Assembly: GCA_039679385.1 (NCBI GenBank) | Contig: JBDKVB010000094.1 | Coordinates: 1-59,629 of the forward strand | From: Armatimonadia bacterium | GTDB lineage: Bacteria > Armatimonadota > Zipacnadia > Zipacnadales > JABUFB01 | Length of the DNA stretch: 59,629 nt | Reading direction: 5' to 3' | Program-made: the position numbers and the translations under genes | The notes under the pieces: generated by a model | The model's input: only the letters and a program-made list of their open reading frames with translations | Told to the model about the DNA's origin: nothing | The model's database searches: none | Shown here: piece by piece, positions 37,214 to 44,739 of the stretch | Numbering within the stretch: position 1 is the stretch's first letter | Layout: the number at the start of each line of letters is the position of its first letter

Positions 37214-37406
37214 GGAAAGCCCTCTGACTGGAGCCCGGGAGCCGGTGCCGTGTCACCTGACTTCTGCAGGAGCCGTGCCCGGGATAGGCCTTTGCGGCCA
37301 GGCAGTCTGAGGGCTCAACCGTGCCTGCAGGGCCAACGGGTCGCTAGTTCCGGCGGGCCTGCGTCGCAGTCATCACCGGTCACCCTTGTGACCGAAGGAG
37401 ACAGAT

Positions 37407-38771
37407 ATGTCCCACAACAACACCGTGACGATCATCGGCGCAGGTCTGGCCGGTTCTGAGGCTGCCTGGCAAGCGGCACAACAGGGCGCCCAGGTTGTCC
37501 TCTACGAGATGCGGCCCGACACCATGACGCCCGCACACAAGACCGGCAAGTTCGCGGAGCTCGTCTGCAGCAACTCGCTCAAGTCCAACTCGCTGGACCG
37601 TGCCGGTGGCGTCCTCAAAGCCGAGCTGCGGCGCCTGGGTTCCCTCATCCTGCGCTGTGCCGATGCCACTTCGGTTCCGGCAGGCAGTGCGCTTGCCGTC
37701 GACCGTGAGCGCTTCGCCGACATGATCACCGAGGCCGTCGCCGGGCACCCCAACATCGAGGTCCGCCGGGAAGAGGTGAAGCAGATTCCCGAGGAGGGCC
37801 TGACCATCGTTGCCTCAGGGCCGCTGACCTCCCAGGCCCTGGCACGCTCGCTCTTCGGCCTCACCGACCAGAAGTACCTCTTCTTCTACGACGCCATCTC
37901 GCCCATCGTCGATGCTGCCTCGATCGACCGCGACAAGGTCTTCCTGGCCTCGCGCTATGGCAAGGGCGAAGCGGCCTATCTCAACTGCCCGATGAACGAA
38001 GACGAGTACAACGCCTTCTACGATGCCCTCATGTCGGCGGAGATCAGCCTCCATGCGGATGTCGATCCCAACGAGCTTTTCGAGGGTTGCCTGCCGGTGG
38101 AGGTCATCGGCGGACGCGGACGCAAGGGCCTGCTCTTTGGCCCGATGCGCCCCGTGGGCTTGATCGACCCGCGAACCGGGGCCCAGCCCTACGCCGTGGT
38201 TCAACTGCGCGCCGAGAACCAGGAACTGACCATGTATAACCTGGTTGGCTTCCAGACCTCGCTTAAGTACGGTGAGCAGGACCGCGTCTTTCGCATGATC
38301 CCGGGGCTCGAGAACGCCGAGTTCCTGCGGCACGGTCAGATCCATCGCAACACCTACATCAACGCCCCGACGCTGCTGCGGCCGACCTACCAGTTCCGCA
38401 AGCGTGACGACCTCTTCTTTGCCGGTCAGGTCACCGGCGTCGAGGGCTACATCGAGTCGACGGGCTCCGGTCTCTTGGCCGGCCTCAACGCGGCACGCCT
38501 CCTGCAGGGCAAGGAACTCCTGGAGCTGCCTCGGGATACCGTACTCGGAGCTTTGGCCCACCACATCTGCGCCGCCGATCCCGAGCACTTCCAGCCTATG
38601 AACGCGAACTTCGGCGTCCTCCCGCCCGTCGACGAAAGTCAGTTCAAAGCGCCCGAGGGCAGGAAGCACCTGACCAAACTGGAGAAGAAGGAAGCACGCG
38701 GAAGGCTCTGCCTGACGGCGCTGGAGGCGTGGATGTCCAGGGTGGGGATCACGTCGCAGTCTTCGGGATAG
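37407..38771 (+). CDS. trmFO: Folate-dependent tRNA m5U54 methyltransferase
   Basis: 454 residues. TrmFO methylates U54 of tRNA using methylenetetrahydrofolate and FAD. The N-terminal FAD fold I-I-G-A-G-L-A-G-S-E-A-A is followed by the family signature E-L-V-C-S-N-S-L-K-S-N. C54 and C228 (in E-G-C-L-P-V-E-V) align with the two cysteines reported as important in the B. subtilis enzyme. The C-terminal Y-I-E-S-T-G-S-G-L-L-A-G and other NAD-like segments are intact. GAAGGAGA precedes the ATG. It leads the trmFO-xerC-hslV-hslU cluster, an order also known from Firmicutes. Confidence 0.95.
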   Translation: MSHNNTVTIIGAGLAGSEAAWQAAQQGAQVVLYEMRPDTMTPAHKTGKFAELVCSNSLKSNSLDRAGGVLKAELRRLGSLILRCADATSVPAGSALAVDRERFADMITEAVAGHPNIEVRREEVKQIPEEGLTIVASGPLTSQALARSLFGLTDQKYLFFYDAISPIVDAASIDRDKVFLASRYGKGEAAYLNCPMNEDEYNAFYDALMSAEISLHADVDPNELFEGCLPVEVIGGRGRKGLLFGPMRPVGLIDPRTGAQPYAVVQLRAENQELTMYNLVGFQTSLKYGEQDRVFRMIPGLENAEFLRHGQIHRNTYINAPTLLRPTYQFRKRDDLFFAGQVTGVEGYIESTGSGLLAGLNAARLLQGKELLELPRDTVLGALAHHICAADPEHFQPMNANFGVLPPVDESQFKAPEGRKHLTKLEKKEARGRLCLTALEAWMSRVGITSQSSG

Positions 38772-38852
38772 GATCTCTCTCACGGGGGGCATGAAGCTCG
38801 CGGAAGACGCAGGCCGACATCCGCACTCGCACTACCAGACAGGTGATGGAGG

Positions 38853-39854
38853 GTGACAACCGAGACGCAGAACTCTGGGGCAGGCGGCAGCGCCTGGAAC
38901 GTCGACGGGTTCCTACGCTATCTCACCCACGTGAGGCGCGTCTCACCACGCACCGCCGAGGCCTATGCCAGGGACCTGGCCGACTTCTCCGATTTCCTGG
39001 CCCACCTGTGGGGAGAGCCGCGGGCCTACGACTGGGCGCAGGTGGACTATCCCGTGGTTCGTCGGTACCTGGCCCACCTGAATCGCAAGGTTTTCGCGAA
39101 ACCCACGCTTTCCCGGAAGCTATCTGCGCTCCGAGCGTTGTTCAGGTACTTGGTGGACGAAGGAATCGTGGAGCACAACCCCGCGGCACTTGCATCGTCC
39201 CCGCGTCAGTCCCATCACCTTCCGGAGATACTCCACGACTACGAGCTGACCGAGTTGCTTGCAGCGCCCGATCCCTCCACACCCGACGGTACTCGCGACC
39301 GGGCCCTGCTGGAGCTCTTCTACGCCACCGGGATGCGGCTCTCCGAGGTGCACGGTCTCGACCTGGATCAGGTGGATTTCGTCGAGCGGCAGATCCGGGT
39401 GATCGGCAAACGCAACAAAGAGCGAATCGTGTTCTTCGGCGATCCCGCGGCGGAGGCGCTGGAGAACTACGTCGACCACGGCCGGCGAGCCTTTCTGGCC
39501 CGGCGCAAGGGAGAAGGAAGCGAAGCGGCACTGTTTCTCAACCGGTCGGGCGGCCGACTCTCCACGCGAGGCATAGCACGAGTGGTAGACAAGCACGTGC
39601 TGCATACGGCCTCTGCGCACCGAATCTCGCCCCATGCCCTGCGTCATACCTTTGCGACGCACCTTCTCGACAATGGCGCAGACCTGCGGGCGATCCAGGA
39701 GCTGCTGGGCCACGAGAGCCTGGCGACGACCGGCATCTACACCCACGTCACGGCAGAGCGGCTGCGGAGCAGCTATGAGCAGGCACACCCGCTAGCTGCC
39801 GCGAAAGAACACCAGACAGGGGACGAGCCCGGCGAACCGGACTCCGAAACCTGA
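38853..39854 (+). CDS. xerC: Tyrosine recombinase XerC/XerD type
   Basis: 333 residues from a GTG. The N-terminal SAM-like DNA-binding domain covers about 15-110; the catalytic domain has R162 (T-G-M-R-L-S-E), K186, H261 and R264 (H-A-L-R-H-T-F), H287 (L-L-G-H) and nucleophile Y296 (T-G-I-Y-T-H). Xer recombinases resolve chromosome dimers at dif. Its place between trmFO and hslV fits XerC rather than an integron or phage integrase. A charged tail of about 30 residues follows the catalytic domain. Confidence 0.9.
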   Translation: MTTETQNSGAGGSAWNVDGFLRYLTHVRRVSPRTAEAYARDLADFSDFLAHLWGEPRAYDWAQVDYPVVRRYLAHLNRKVFAKPTLSRKLSALRALFRYLVDEGIVEHNPAALASSPRQSHHLPEILHDYELTELLAAPDPSTPDGTRDRALLELFYATGMRLSEVHGLDLDQVDFVERQIRVIGKRNKERIVFFGDPAAEALENYVDHGRRAFLARRKGEGSEAALFLNRSGGRLSTRGIARVVDKHVLHTASAHRISPHALRHTFATHLLDNGADLRAIQELLGHESLATTGIYTHVTAERLRSSYEQAHPLAAAKEHQTGDEPGEPDSET

Positions 39855-39877
39855 GTGACGAGCCTAGGAGAAGACCT

Positions 39878-40411
39878 ATGAAGAGTCGATCGACAACAAT
39901 CTGCGCAGTTCGGCGCAACGGTCAGGTTGCCATCGCCGGAGACGGCCAGATCACCCTTGGCGATATCATGGTCAAGCAGCAGACCGTGAAGCTGCGCACG
40001 GCGCGCAACGGTCAGGTTCTGGTCGGCTATGCAGGTGCGGCCGCTGATGCCCTGGCCTTGTTTGAGCGTCTGGAGGCCAAGCTCGACGAGTTCTCCGGCA
40101 ATGTGCAGCGCGCCTCCGTCGAACTGGTCAAGCAGTGGCGCATGGACCGCGCCCTCCGGCGTCTCGAGGCGATGCTGATTGTCGCGGACCGTGAGACGCT
40201 GCTGCTGGTCTCCGGCACTGGCGATGTCATCGTGCCTGACGGCAACGTCCTCACCGTTGGATCAGGTGGCGGCTATGCTCAGGCGGCCGCTGAGACGATG
40301 CTGCGCCACACCGAGATGTCGGCCGAGGAGATCGCCCGCGAGGCCGTGCTGGTCGCCTCGAAGATCTGCATCTACACCAACGACCAGATCACCGTGGAGG
40401 TGCTAAAGTGA
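39878..40411 (+). CDS. hslV: HslV/ClpQ protease subunit
   Basis: 177 residues. The peptidase subunit of the HslVU ATP-dependent protease. Thr6, in T-T-I-C-A-V, is the expected N-terminal nucleophile after removal of five residues (M-K-S-R-S), a slightly longer propeptide than the usual single Met. [18 protein letters not shown] and V-G-S-G-G-G-Y-A follow the family. The end overlaps hslU by four bases (GTGA). Confidence 0.95.
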   Translation: MKSRSTTICAVRRNGQVAIAGDGQITLGDIMVKQQTVKLRTARNGQVLVGYAGAAADALALFERLEAKLDEFSGNVQRASVELVKQWRMDRALRRLEAMLIVADRETLLLVSGTGDVIVPDGNVLTVGSGGGYAQAAAETMLRHTEMSAEEIAREAVLVASKICIYTNDQITVEVLK

Positions 40412-41829
40412 TCGCTGACGAGCTCACCCCCCGGCAGATCGTAGCCGAGCTGGACAAGTACATCATCGGGCAGCACAAGGCGAAGCGCGCCGTCGCCATC
40501 GCCCTGCGCAACCGTGCTCGGAGACGTGAGATCCCCGAGGAGTTGCGCGACGAGGTCATCCCCAAAAACATCCTCATGATCGGGCCGACGGGCGTCGGCA
40601 AAACCGAGATCGCCCGCCGCCTTGCCAACCTTGCCCACGCACCCTTCATCAAGGTCGAGGCGACCAAGTTCACTGAGGTCGGCTATGTGGGCCGTGACGT
40701 CGACTCCATGATCCGCGACCTGGTCGACACCGCCTACCGACTCGTGGAGGAGGAGTACTTCGACGATGTCTGGGAGGACGCCGAGAAGAGCGCCGAAGCG
40801 CGCCTGCTCGACTACCTGGCAGGCAAGGGAGCGCCGGCCCCAACGACCCGTCCCGCACCCTTGGTGAGTGCCGTAGAGGCCCTGGACGGCCCGACCCAGG
40901 ACGAACTCGCGGAGGCCCGTCGGCGCTCCGAGGATATCCAGCATCAGGAGGAGCGCGTCAGGGACTTCACGCGCAAGCGCCTCGCCGCTGGCGAACTAGA
41001 GGAAGAGGAGATCGAGATCGAGGTCGAAGAGTCCGCGATGCAGACCATGCAGGTCTTCTCCGGCGCCGGTCTCGAGGAGATGGGCTTCAACATGCAGGAC
41101 CTGCTGGGGAACCTGTTCCCCGGCAAGAAGACTCGCAAGCGCATGACCGTTGCCGAGGCCCGGCGCGTACTGACTTACCAGGAGGCCGAGAAGCTCGTTG
41201 ACCAGCAGGAGGTAACCCGCGAGGCCCTGGAGCGCGTCGAAGAGAACGCTATCATCTTCCTGGACGAGTTGGACAAGATCGCCGGACGCGAATCCGGCCA
41301 GGGCCCCGACGTCTCCCGCGAGGGCGTCCAGCGCGACATCCTGCCCATTGTCGAGGGTAGCACGGTGATGACTAAGTACGGCCCCGTCGACACGAGCCAC
41401 ATCCTGTTCATCGCCGCCGGAGCCTTCCATGTCGCCAAGCCCTCCGACCTCATCCCAGAGCTGCAGGGCCGGTTCCCCATCCGCGTCGAGCTGACCAGCC
41501 TGACCCAGGAAGACTTCCGCAAGATCCTTGAGGAGCCCCAGAACTCCCTTGTGAAGCAGTACACCGCCCTGCTGGCCACCGAGGGCGTGGAGCTGGAGTT
41601 CTCCGACGACGCGCTGGACGAAATCGCCCGGCTGGCGCGGGCAGTCAACGACACCACCGAGAACATCGGCGCTCGGCGCCTCTACACCATGATGGAGCGG
41701 CTGCTTGACGAACTCTCCTTCGAGGCGCCGGAGGTGGGGGAGCAGAAAGTGGTGGTCGACGCCGCCTACGTCCTTACCCAGCTCAAGGAGGTCGTCGAGA
41801 AGCAGGACCTGGCCCGGTATATGCTCTAG
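40408..41829 (+). CDS. hslU: HslU/ClpY ATPase subunit
   Basis: 473 residues. A AAA+ unfoldase that feeds substrates to HslV. Walker A is G-P-T-G-V-G-K-T (59-66), preceded by the family start L-D-K-Y-I-I-G-Q. The G-Y-V-G-R-D-V-D pore motif is present (G-Y-V-G). An inserted I domain (about 110-240) precedes Walker [11 protein letters not shown]. The C-terminus ends L-A-R-Y-M-L, close to the conserved tail that docks into HslV. Start is a GTG inside the hslV stop. Confidence 0.96.
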   Translation: MIADELTPRQIVAELDKYIIGQHKAKRAVAIALRNRARRREIPEELRDEVIPKNILMIGPTGVGKTEIARRLANLAHAPFIKVEATKFTEVGYVGRDVDSMIRDLVDTAYRLVEEEYFDDVWEDAEKSAEARLLDYLAGKGAPAPTTRPAPLVSAVEALDGPTQDELAEARRRSEDIQHQEERVRDFTRKRLAAGELEEEEIEIEVEESAMQTMQVFSGAGLEEMGFNMQDLLGNLFPGKKTRKRMTVAEARRVLTYQEAEKLVDQQEVTREALERVEENAIIFLDELDKIAGRESGQGPDVSREGVQRDILPIVEGSTVMTKYGPVDTSHILFIAAGAFHVAKPSDLIPELQGRFPIRVELTSLTQEDFRKILEEPQNSLVKQYTALLATEGVELEFSDDALDEIARLARAVNDTTENIGARRLYTMMERLLDELSFEAPEVGEQKVVVDAAYVLTQLKEVVEKQDLARYML

Positions 41830-42155
41830 CGCCTCTCGGCTCCCAGGCAGCCCCACCAACACCACGACACAGCCTGCAGCAGGCTTGGACCACAAGGTCT
41901 GGGCCTGCTGCTCCGATTCCAGCCGCCAGTCACGGAATGGAGGCTTTGCGGGAACGTTACGCACCTGACGGGTGTTTGAGGAACAAGAAGGTTGGTTACA
42001 CAGTCTATAGTAGTAGAAGATGCGCCGCGCAAAGCTGCACACGCCTTGACAGCCATGAAGGACACCCACGTGAAGGGGTCTCGCCGACTGCGGCTTCCAT
42101 CACACCCAGGCGAGAGGTGTGGTGGAAACCGCCCGCAGAAAGCGAAGTGAGGCAA
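41830..42155. other. Intergenic region after hslU
   Basis: 326 bases with no supported gene. The right half is AT-richer than its surroundings (around 41980-42015) and holds a TATAGT hexamer at 42006-42011 without a convincing -35 at proper spacing. The open frame that runs through it into the next gene lacks a ribosome site upstream of the chosen ATG. Confidence 0.4.
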
Positions 42156-42653
42156 ATGGGGGCGATCCTGCAAACCGACAAGTTCACGCAGGTCCTGGTC
42201 AGCGCAGTTCGGCGGGGCACCTCGGTTGGTGTTGGTCTGGTGTTCCGGAGGCGTGACGATACCACGGTACGCAGAGTCGGGTATCTGGTCCAGAACCTCT
42301 CCACGGAGCAGGCCACCTACGACGCCATTCTCTCCGCCCTGACCGACGCCCGGCAGCAGCGGGTCCGTGGCCTCACGGTCTACGTCGACAGCGCCCCGGT
42401 CCTCGACCAGCTCGGTCGTCGCGTCCGCGTCCCCTACGAGTTGATGCCGGTCTTCGTCCAGGTGCGCTGTGCCGCCAACGGTCTGCGGCGAGTTCGCTTC
42501 GAGCCGGCCTCGGGGGTCCAGGGCTTCTCAGCCCGCCGACTGGCACGAGCCGCCCTTGTCGGCAAGGAGACCATCGACGTCCGCTACGAGACGCCTCTGC
42601 TTCCCCTGTCCTTCGGCGATGACCTTGCGCCGCGTCCCCGTTCAGCAGCCTAG
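42156..42653 (+). CDS. RNase H-like fold protein, catalytic residues incomplete
   Basis: 165 residues from an ATG just after GTGAGG. The pattern (V-G-V-G-L-V-F strand, T-Y-D-A-I-L-S-A-L helix, L-T-V-Y-V-D-S strand with D-S, later helix ending L-A-R-A-A-L) matches the RNase HI/RVT_3 fold. The conserved D-S of strand four is present, but the N-x-x-A-E-Y glutamate reads T-E-Q-A-T-Y and no D-G-x-x-x-x-N-P-G start is seen. It may bind nucleic acid without cleaving it. It follows hslU after 326 bases and ends before a strong hairpin. Confidence 0.55.
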   Translation: MGAILQTDKFTQVLVSAVRRGTSVGVGLVFRRRDDTTVRRVGYLVQNLSTEQATYDAILSALTDARQQRVRGLTVYVDSAPVLDQLGRRVRVPYELMPVFVQVRCAANGLRRVRFEPASGVQGFSARRLARAALVGKETIDVRYETPLLPLSFGDDLAPRPRSAA

Positions 42654-42682
42654 ACGTCGCGCTGCCCAATCGCTTCAACCAA

Positions 42683-42706
42683 CGAGCCGCGGCAAGCCGC
42701 GGCTCG
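42683..42706 (+). terminator. Hairpin after the RNase H-like gene
   Basis: A 10-11 bp perfect inverted repeat (42683-42693 with 42696-42706), 29 bases past the stop. No T tract follows, but stem strength is high. Confidence 0.55.
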
Positions 42707-42872
42707 GAGTTCTCCGCGGTTGCCTGCCCAGGTCGCACTATCCCCTGTCGAAGACTTCGACCTCCTATCCTCGTGCTCCCCAGCCTGCGCCCTGGACAGC
42801 TCCTGTGCCCTGAAGGGTTTGCGGACCCTCGGGAGGAATTGCCCGTCGGATCGCCGCGCTACGGAGGATCAC

Positions 42873-44714
42873 GTGTCTACTATGATGGGAGTGATGTTGT
42901 TGAGCACCTTCCACCTGGTGCCCGCTCAACCGCTTCTGACGCCTGCCGCCGACTACGGTCGTTCCTACATTGCCACTCCGGGACCAGGGAACTCGCCGGC
43001 CTTCCTACTGGAGTCTCGCTGCCGCATCATCGATCCCGCGGCGAAGGTGACCCGCGACTACTACCAGTGTGCCCTGTGCAAGGCCGAGCGCACCTTTGCC
43101 TCCGAGGACCTGTTCGTGGTCCCCGGCTACGACTTTCTGCCCGTCTTCTCTGAGGGCGAGGTCGTCGTGTTCCGCCGTGGCGTCACCGCCGGCGACGGCT
43201 ACCGCGAGGTCTCCAAGCCCAAGTGGGGCGGAATGACCCCCAGGATCGTCGAGGGCAAGTACCAGGTCTGCGCGGACGCCGCGCAAGTGGTCACGGCAAC
43301 GAAGGAAGCCGGGCTGCTCGTCGGCCAGACCGAGATCCGCGATGAGGCAAGCGGGCGCATCGCGATCCTCGAGTACCCCATTAAGACCATGAACGTCGAT
43401 GTCGCCAAAGGGGTCTGGCAGAGCGACACCGGCCCGGTGCTGTTCCCCGACCTGACCGTCCCGCCGGAGGAGTGGTCGGCGAACCTGAAGCTCGCCTACC
43501 TCGCCGCCAATGCGCCGGACTGGGCCGAGTTCACCGTCGAGGAGCCCACGCCGATCGAGGTGGGGGATAAGGAGGTCGCGAGGGTCTGGCACAACTCCCG
43601 CAGCCTTCGCCTTTCCGTCCGCAACCAGATCCTGGCTCCAGCCGAGGTGCAGCTTGTGAAACCGCCGAAGGTCATCGAAGAAGGCGGGCTGCTCCGTGTT
43701 CGCCTCCTGCCTCCGAAGCCCGGCAATCCGCGCAACTCCGAGGGCGACTTCGTCCAACTGAAGGATGGACGGATACTCTTCGTCTACACACATTTCACCG
43801 GCGGTGGGGGAGACCACTCAACCGCCTACCTGGCCGGGCGCTACTCCACCGATGGCGGACGAACCTGGACCGCCGAGGACGTCACTGTGCTCGCGAACGA
43901 GGGCAAGATGAACATCATGTCGGTGTCCTTGAACCGACTGCCGAGCGGCGAGATTGCCCTCTTCTACCTGCGCAAGAACGGACTCGAGGACTGTCGCCCT
44001 TACGTCCGCTTCTCCACCGACGAGGCCCAGACCTGGAGCGACCCTATCGAGTGCATCGCGACGCCGGGCTACTACGTGGTCAACAACGATCGGGTGATCC
44101 AGCTCAAGAGCGGGCGCCTGGTCATGCCGACCGCGCTGCATCTGTACACCGATGCCCATCTGCGCCCCGGAGTGGCGATGTGCTATCTCTCGGACGACAA
44201 CGGTCGCACGTGGTACAAGAGCCAGAGCGAGTTGCACGCCCCGGCGAAGTCTGGTTCAGGCCTCCAGGAGCCCGGTGTGGTCGAGCTCAAGGACGGGCGA
44301 GTGATGATGCTGTCGCGAACCGATCAGGGCTGCCATTTCCGGTCCTACTCAAGCGACGGCGGAGTGACCTGGACCGAGGCCGAACCCACGGATATCCTTG
44401 CGCCCTGTTCTCCGGCAACCTTCAAGCGCATCCCCAGTACGGGCGACCTGCTGCTCGTGTGGAATGACCACTCGCAGGAACGCACCCTGGGCGGCAAGCG
44501 CACGCCCTTGACCGCCGCCATCTCCCACGACGACGGCGTAACCTGGGAGCATCGGAAGATCCTCGAGGACGACCCGGACGGCTGGTTCTGCTACATGGCC
44601 ATGGAGTTCGTCGGGGACAACGTGCTCCTCAGCTACTGCGCCAGCGACAAGGGGATACCTGCGCTGGCGCAGACCGGGATTGCGTTGTTTGGAGTGGACT
44701 GGCTCTACCAGTAG
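42873..44714 (+). CDS. Sialidase-like BNR/Asp-box protein
   Basis: 613 residues from a GTG with GGAGG five bases upstream. The N-terminal third is a beta-rich domain. The C-terminal two thirds form a sialidase-type propeller with at least five Asp-box variants: S-T-D-G-G-R-T-W, S-T-D-E-A-Q-T-W, S-D-D-N-G-R-T-W, S-S-D-G-G-V-T-W and S-H-D-D-G-V-T-W. Proteins of this class act on sialic acids or other glycans, and many are only annotated as exo-alpha-sialidase. The N-terminus is only weakly signal-like, so location is uncertain. It is convergent with the KaiC fusion, with a 25-base gap. Confidence 0.85.
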   Translation: MSTMMGVMLLSTFHLVPAQPLLTPAADYGRSYIATPGPGNSPAFLLESRCRIIDPAAKVTRDYYQCALCKAERTFASEDLFVVPGYDFLPVFSEGEVVVFRRGVTAGDGYREVSKPKWGGMTPRIVEGKYQVCADAAQVVTATKEAGLLVGQTEIRDEASGRIAILEYPIKTMNVDVAKGVWQSDTGPVLFPDLTVPPEEWSANLKLAYLAANAPDWAEFTVEEPTPIEVGDKEVARVWHNSRSLRLSVRNQILAPAEVQLVKPPKVIEEGGLLRVRLLPPKPGNPRNSEGDFVQLKDGRILFVYTHFTGGGGDHSTAYLAGRYSTDGGRTWTAEDVTVLANEGKMNIMSVSLNRLPSGEIALFYLRKNGLEDCRPYVRFSTDEAQTWSDPIECIATPGYYVVNNDRVIQLKSGRLVMPTALHLYTDAHLRPGVAMCYLSDDNGRTWYKSQSELHAPAKSGSGLQEPGVVELKDGRVMMLSRTDQGCHFRSYSSDGGVTWTEAEPTDILAPCSPATFKRIPSTGDLLLVWNDHSQERTLGGKRTPLTAAISHDDGVTWEHRKILEDDPDGWFCYMAMEFVGDNVLLSYCASDKGIPALAQTGIALFGVDWLYQ

Positions 44715-44739
44715 GCCACCGGCACTGCTCGTGCTCGGC

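Noticed and set aside
38853-39854. Phage or integron integrase
   Set aside because: The order trmFO-xerC-hslV-hslU and no att-like repeats or phage genes support a chromosomal Xer recombinase.
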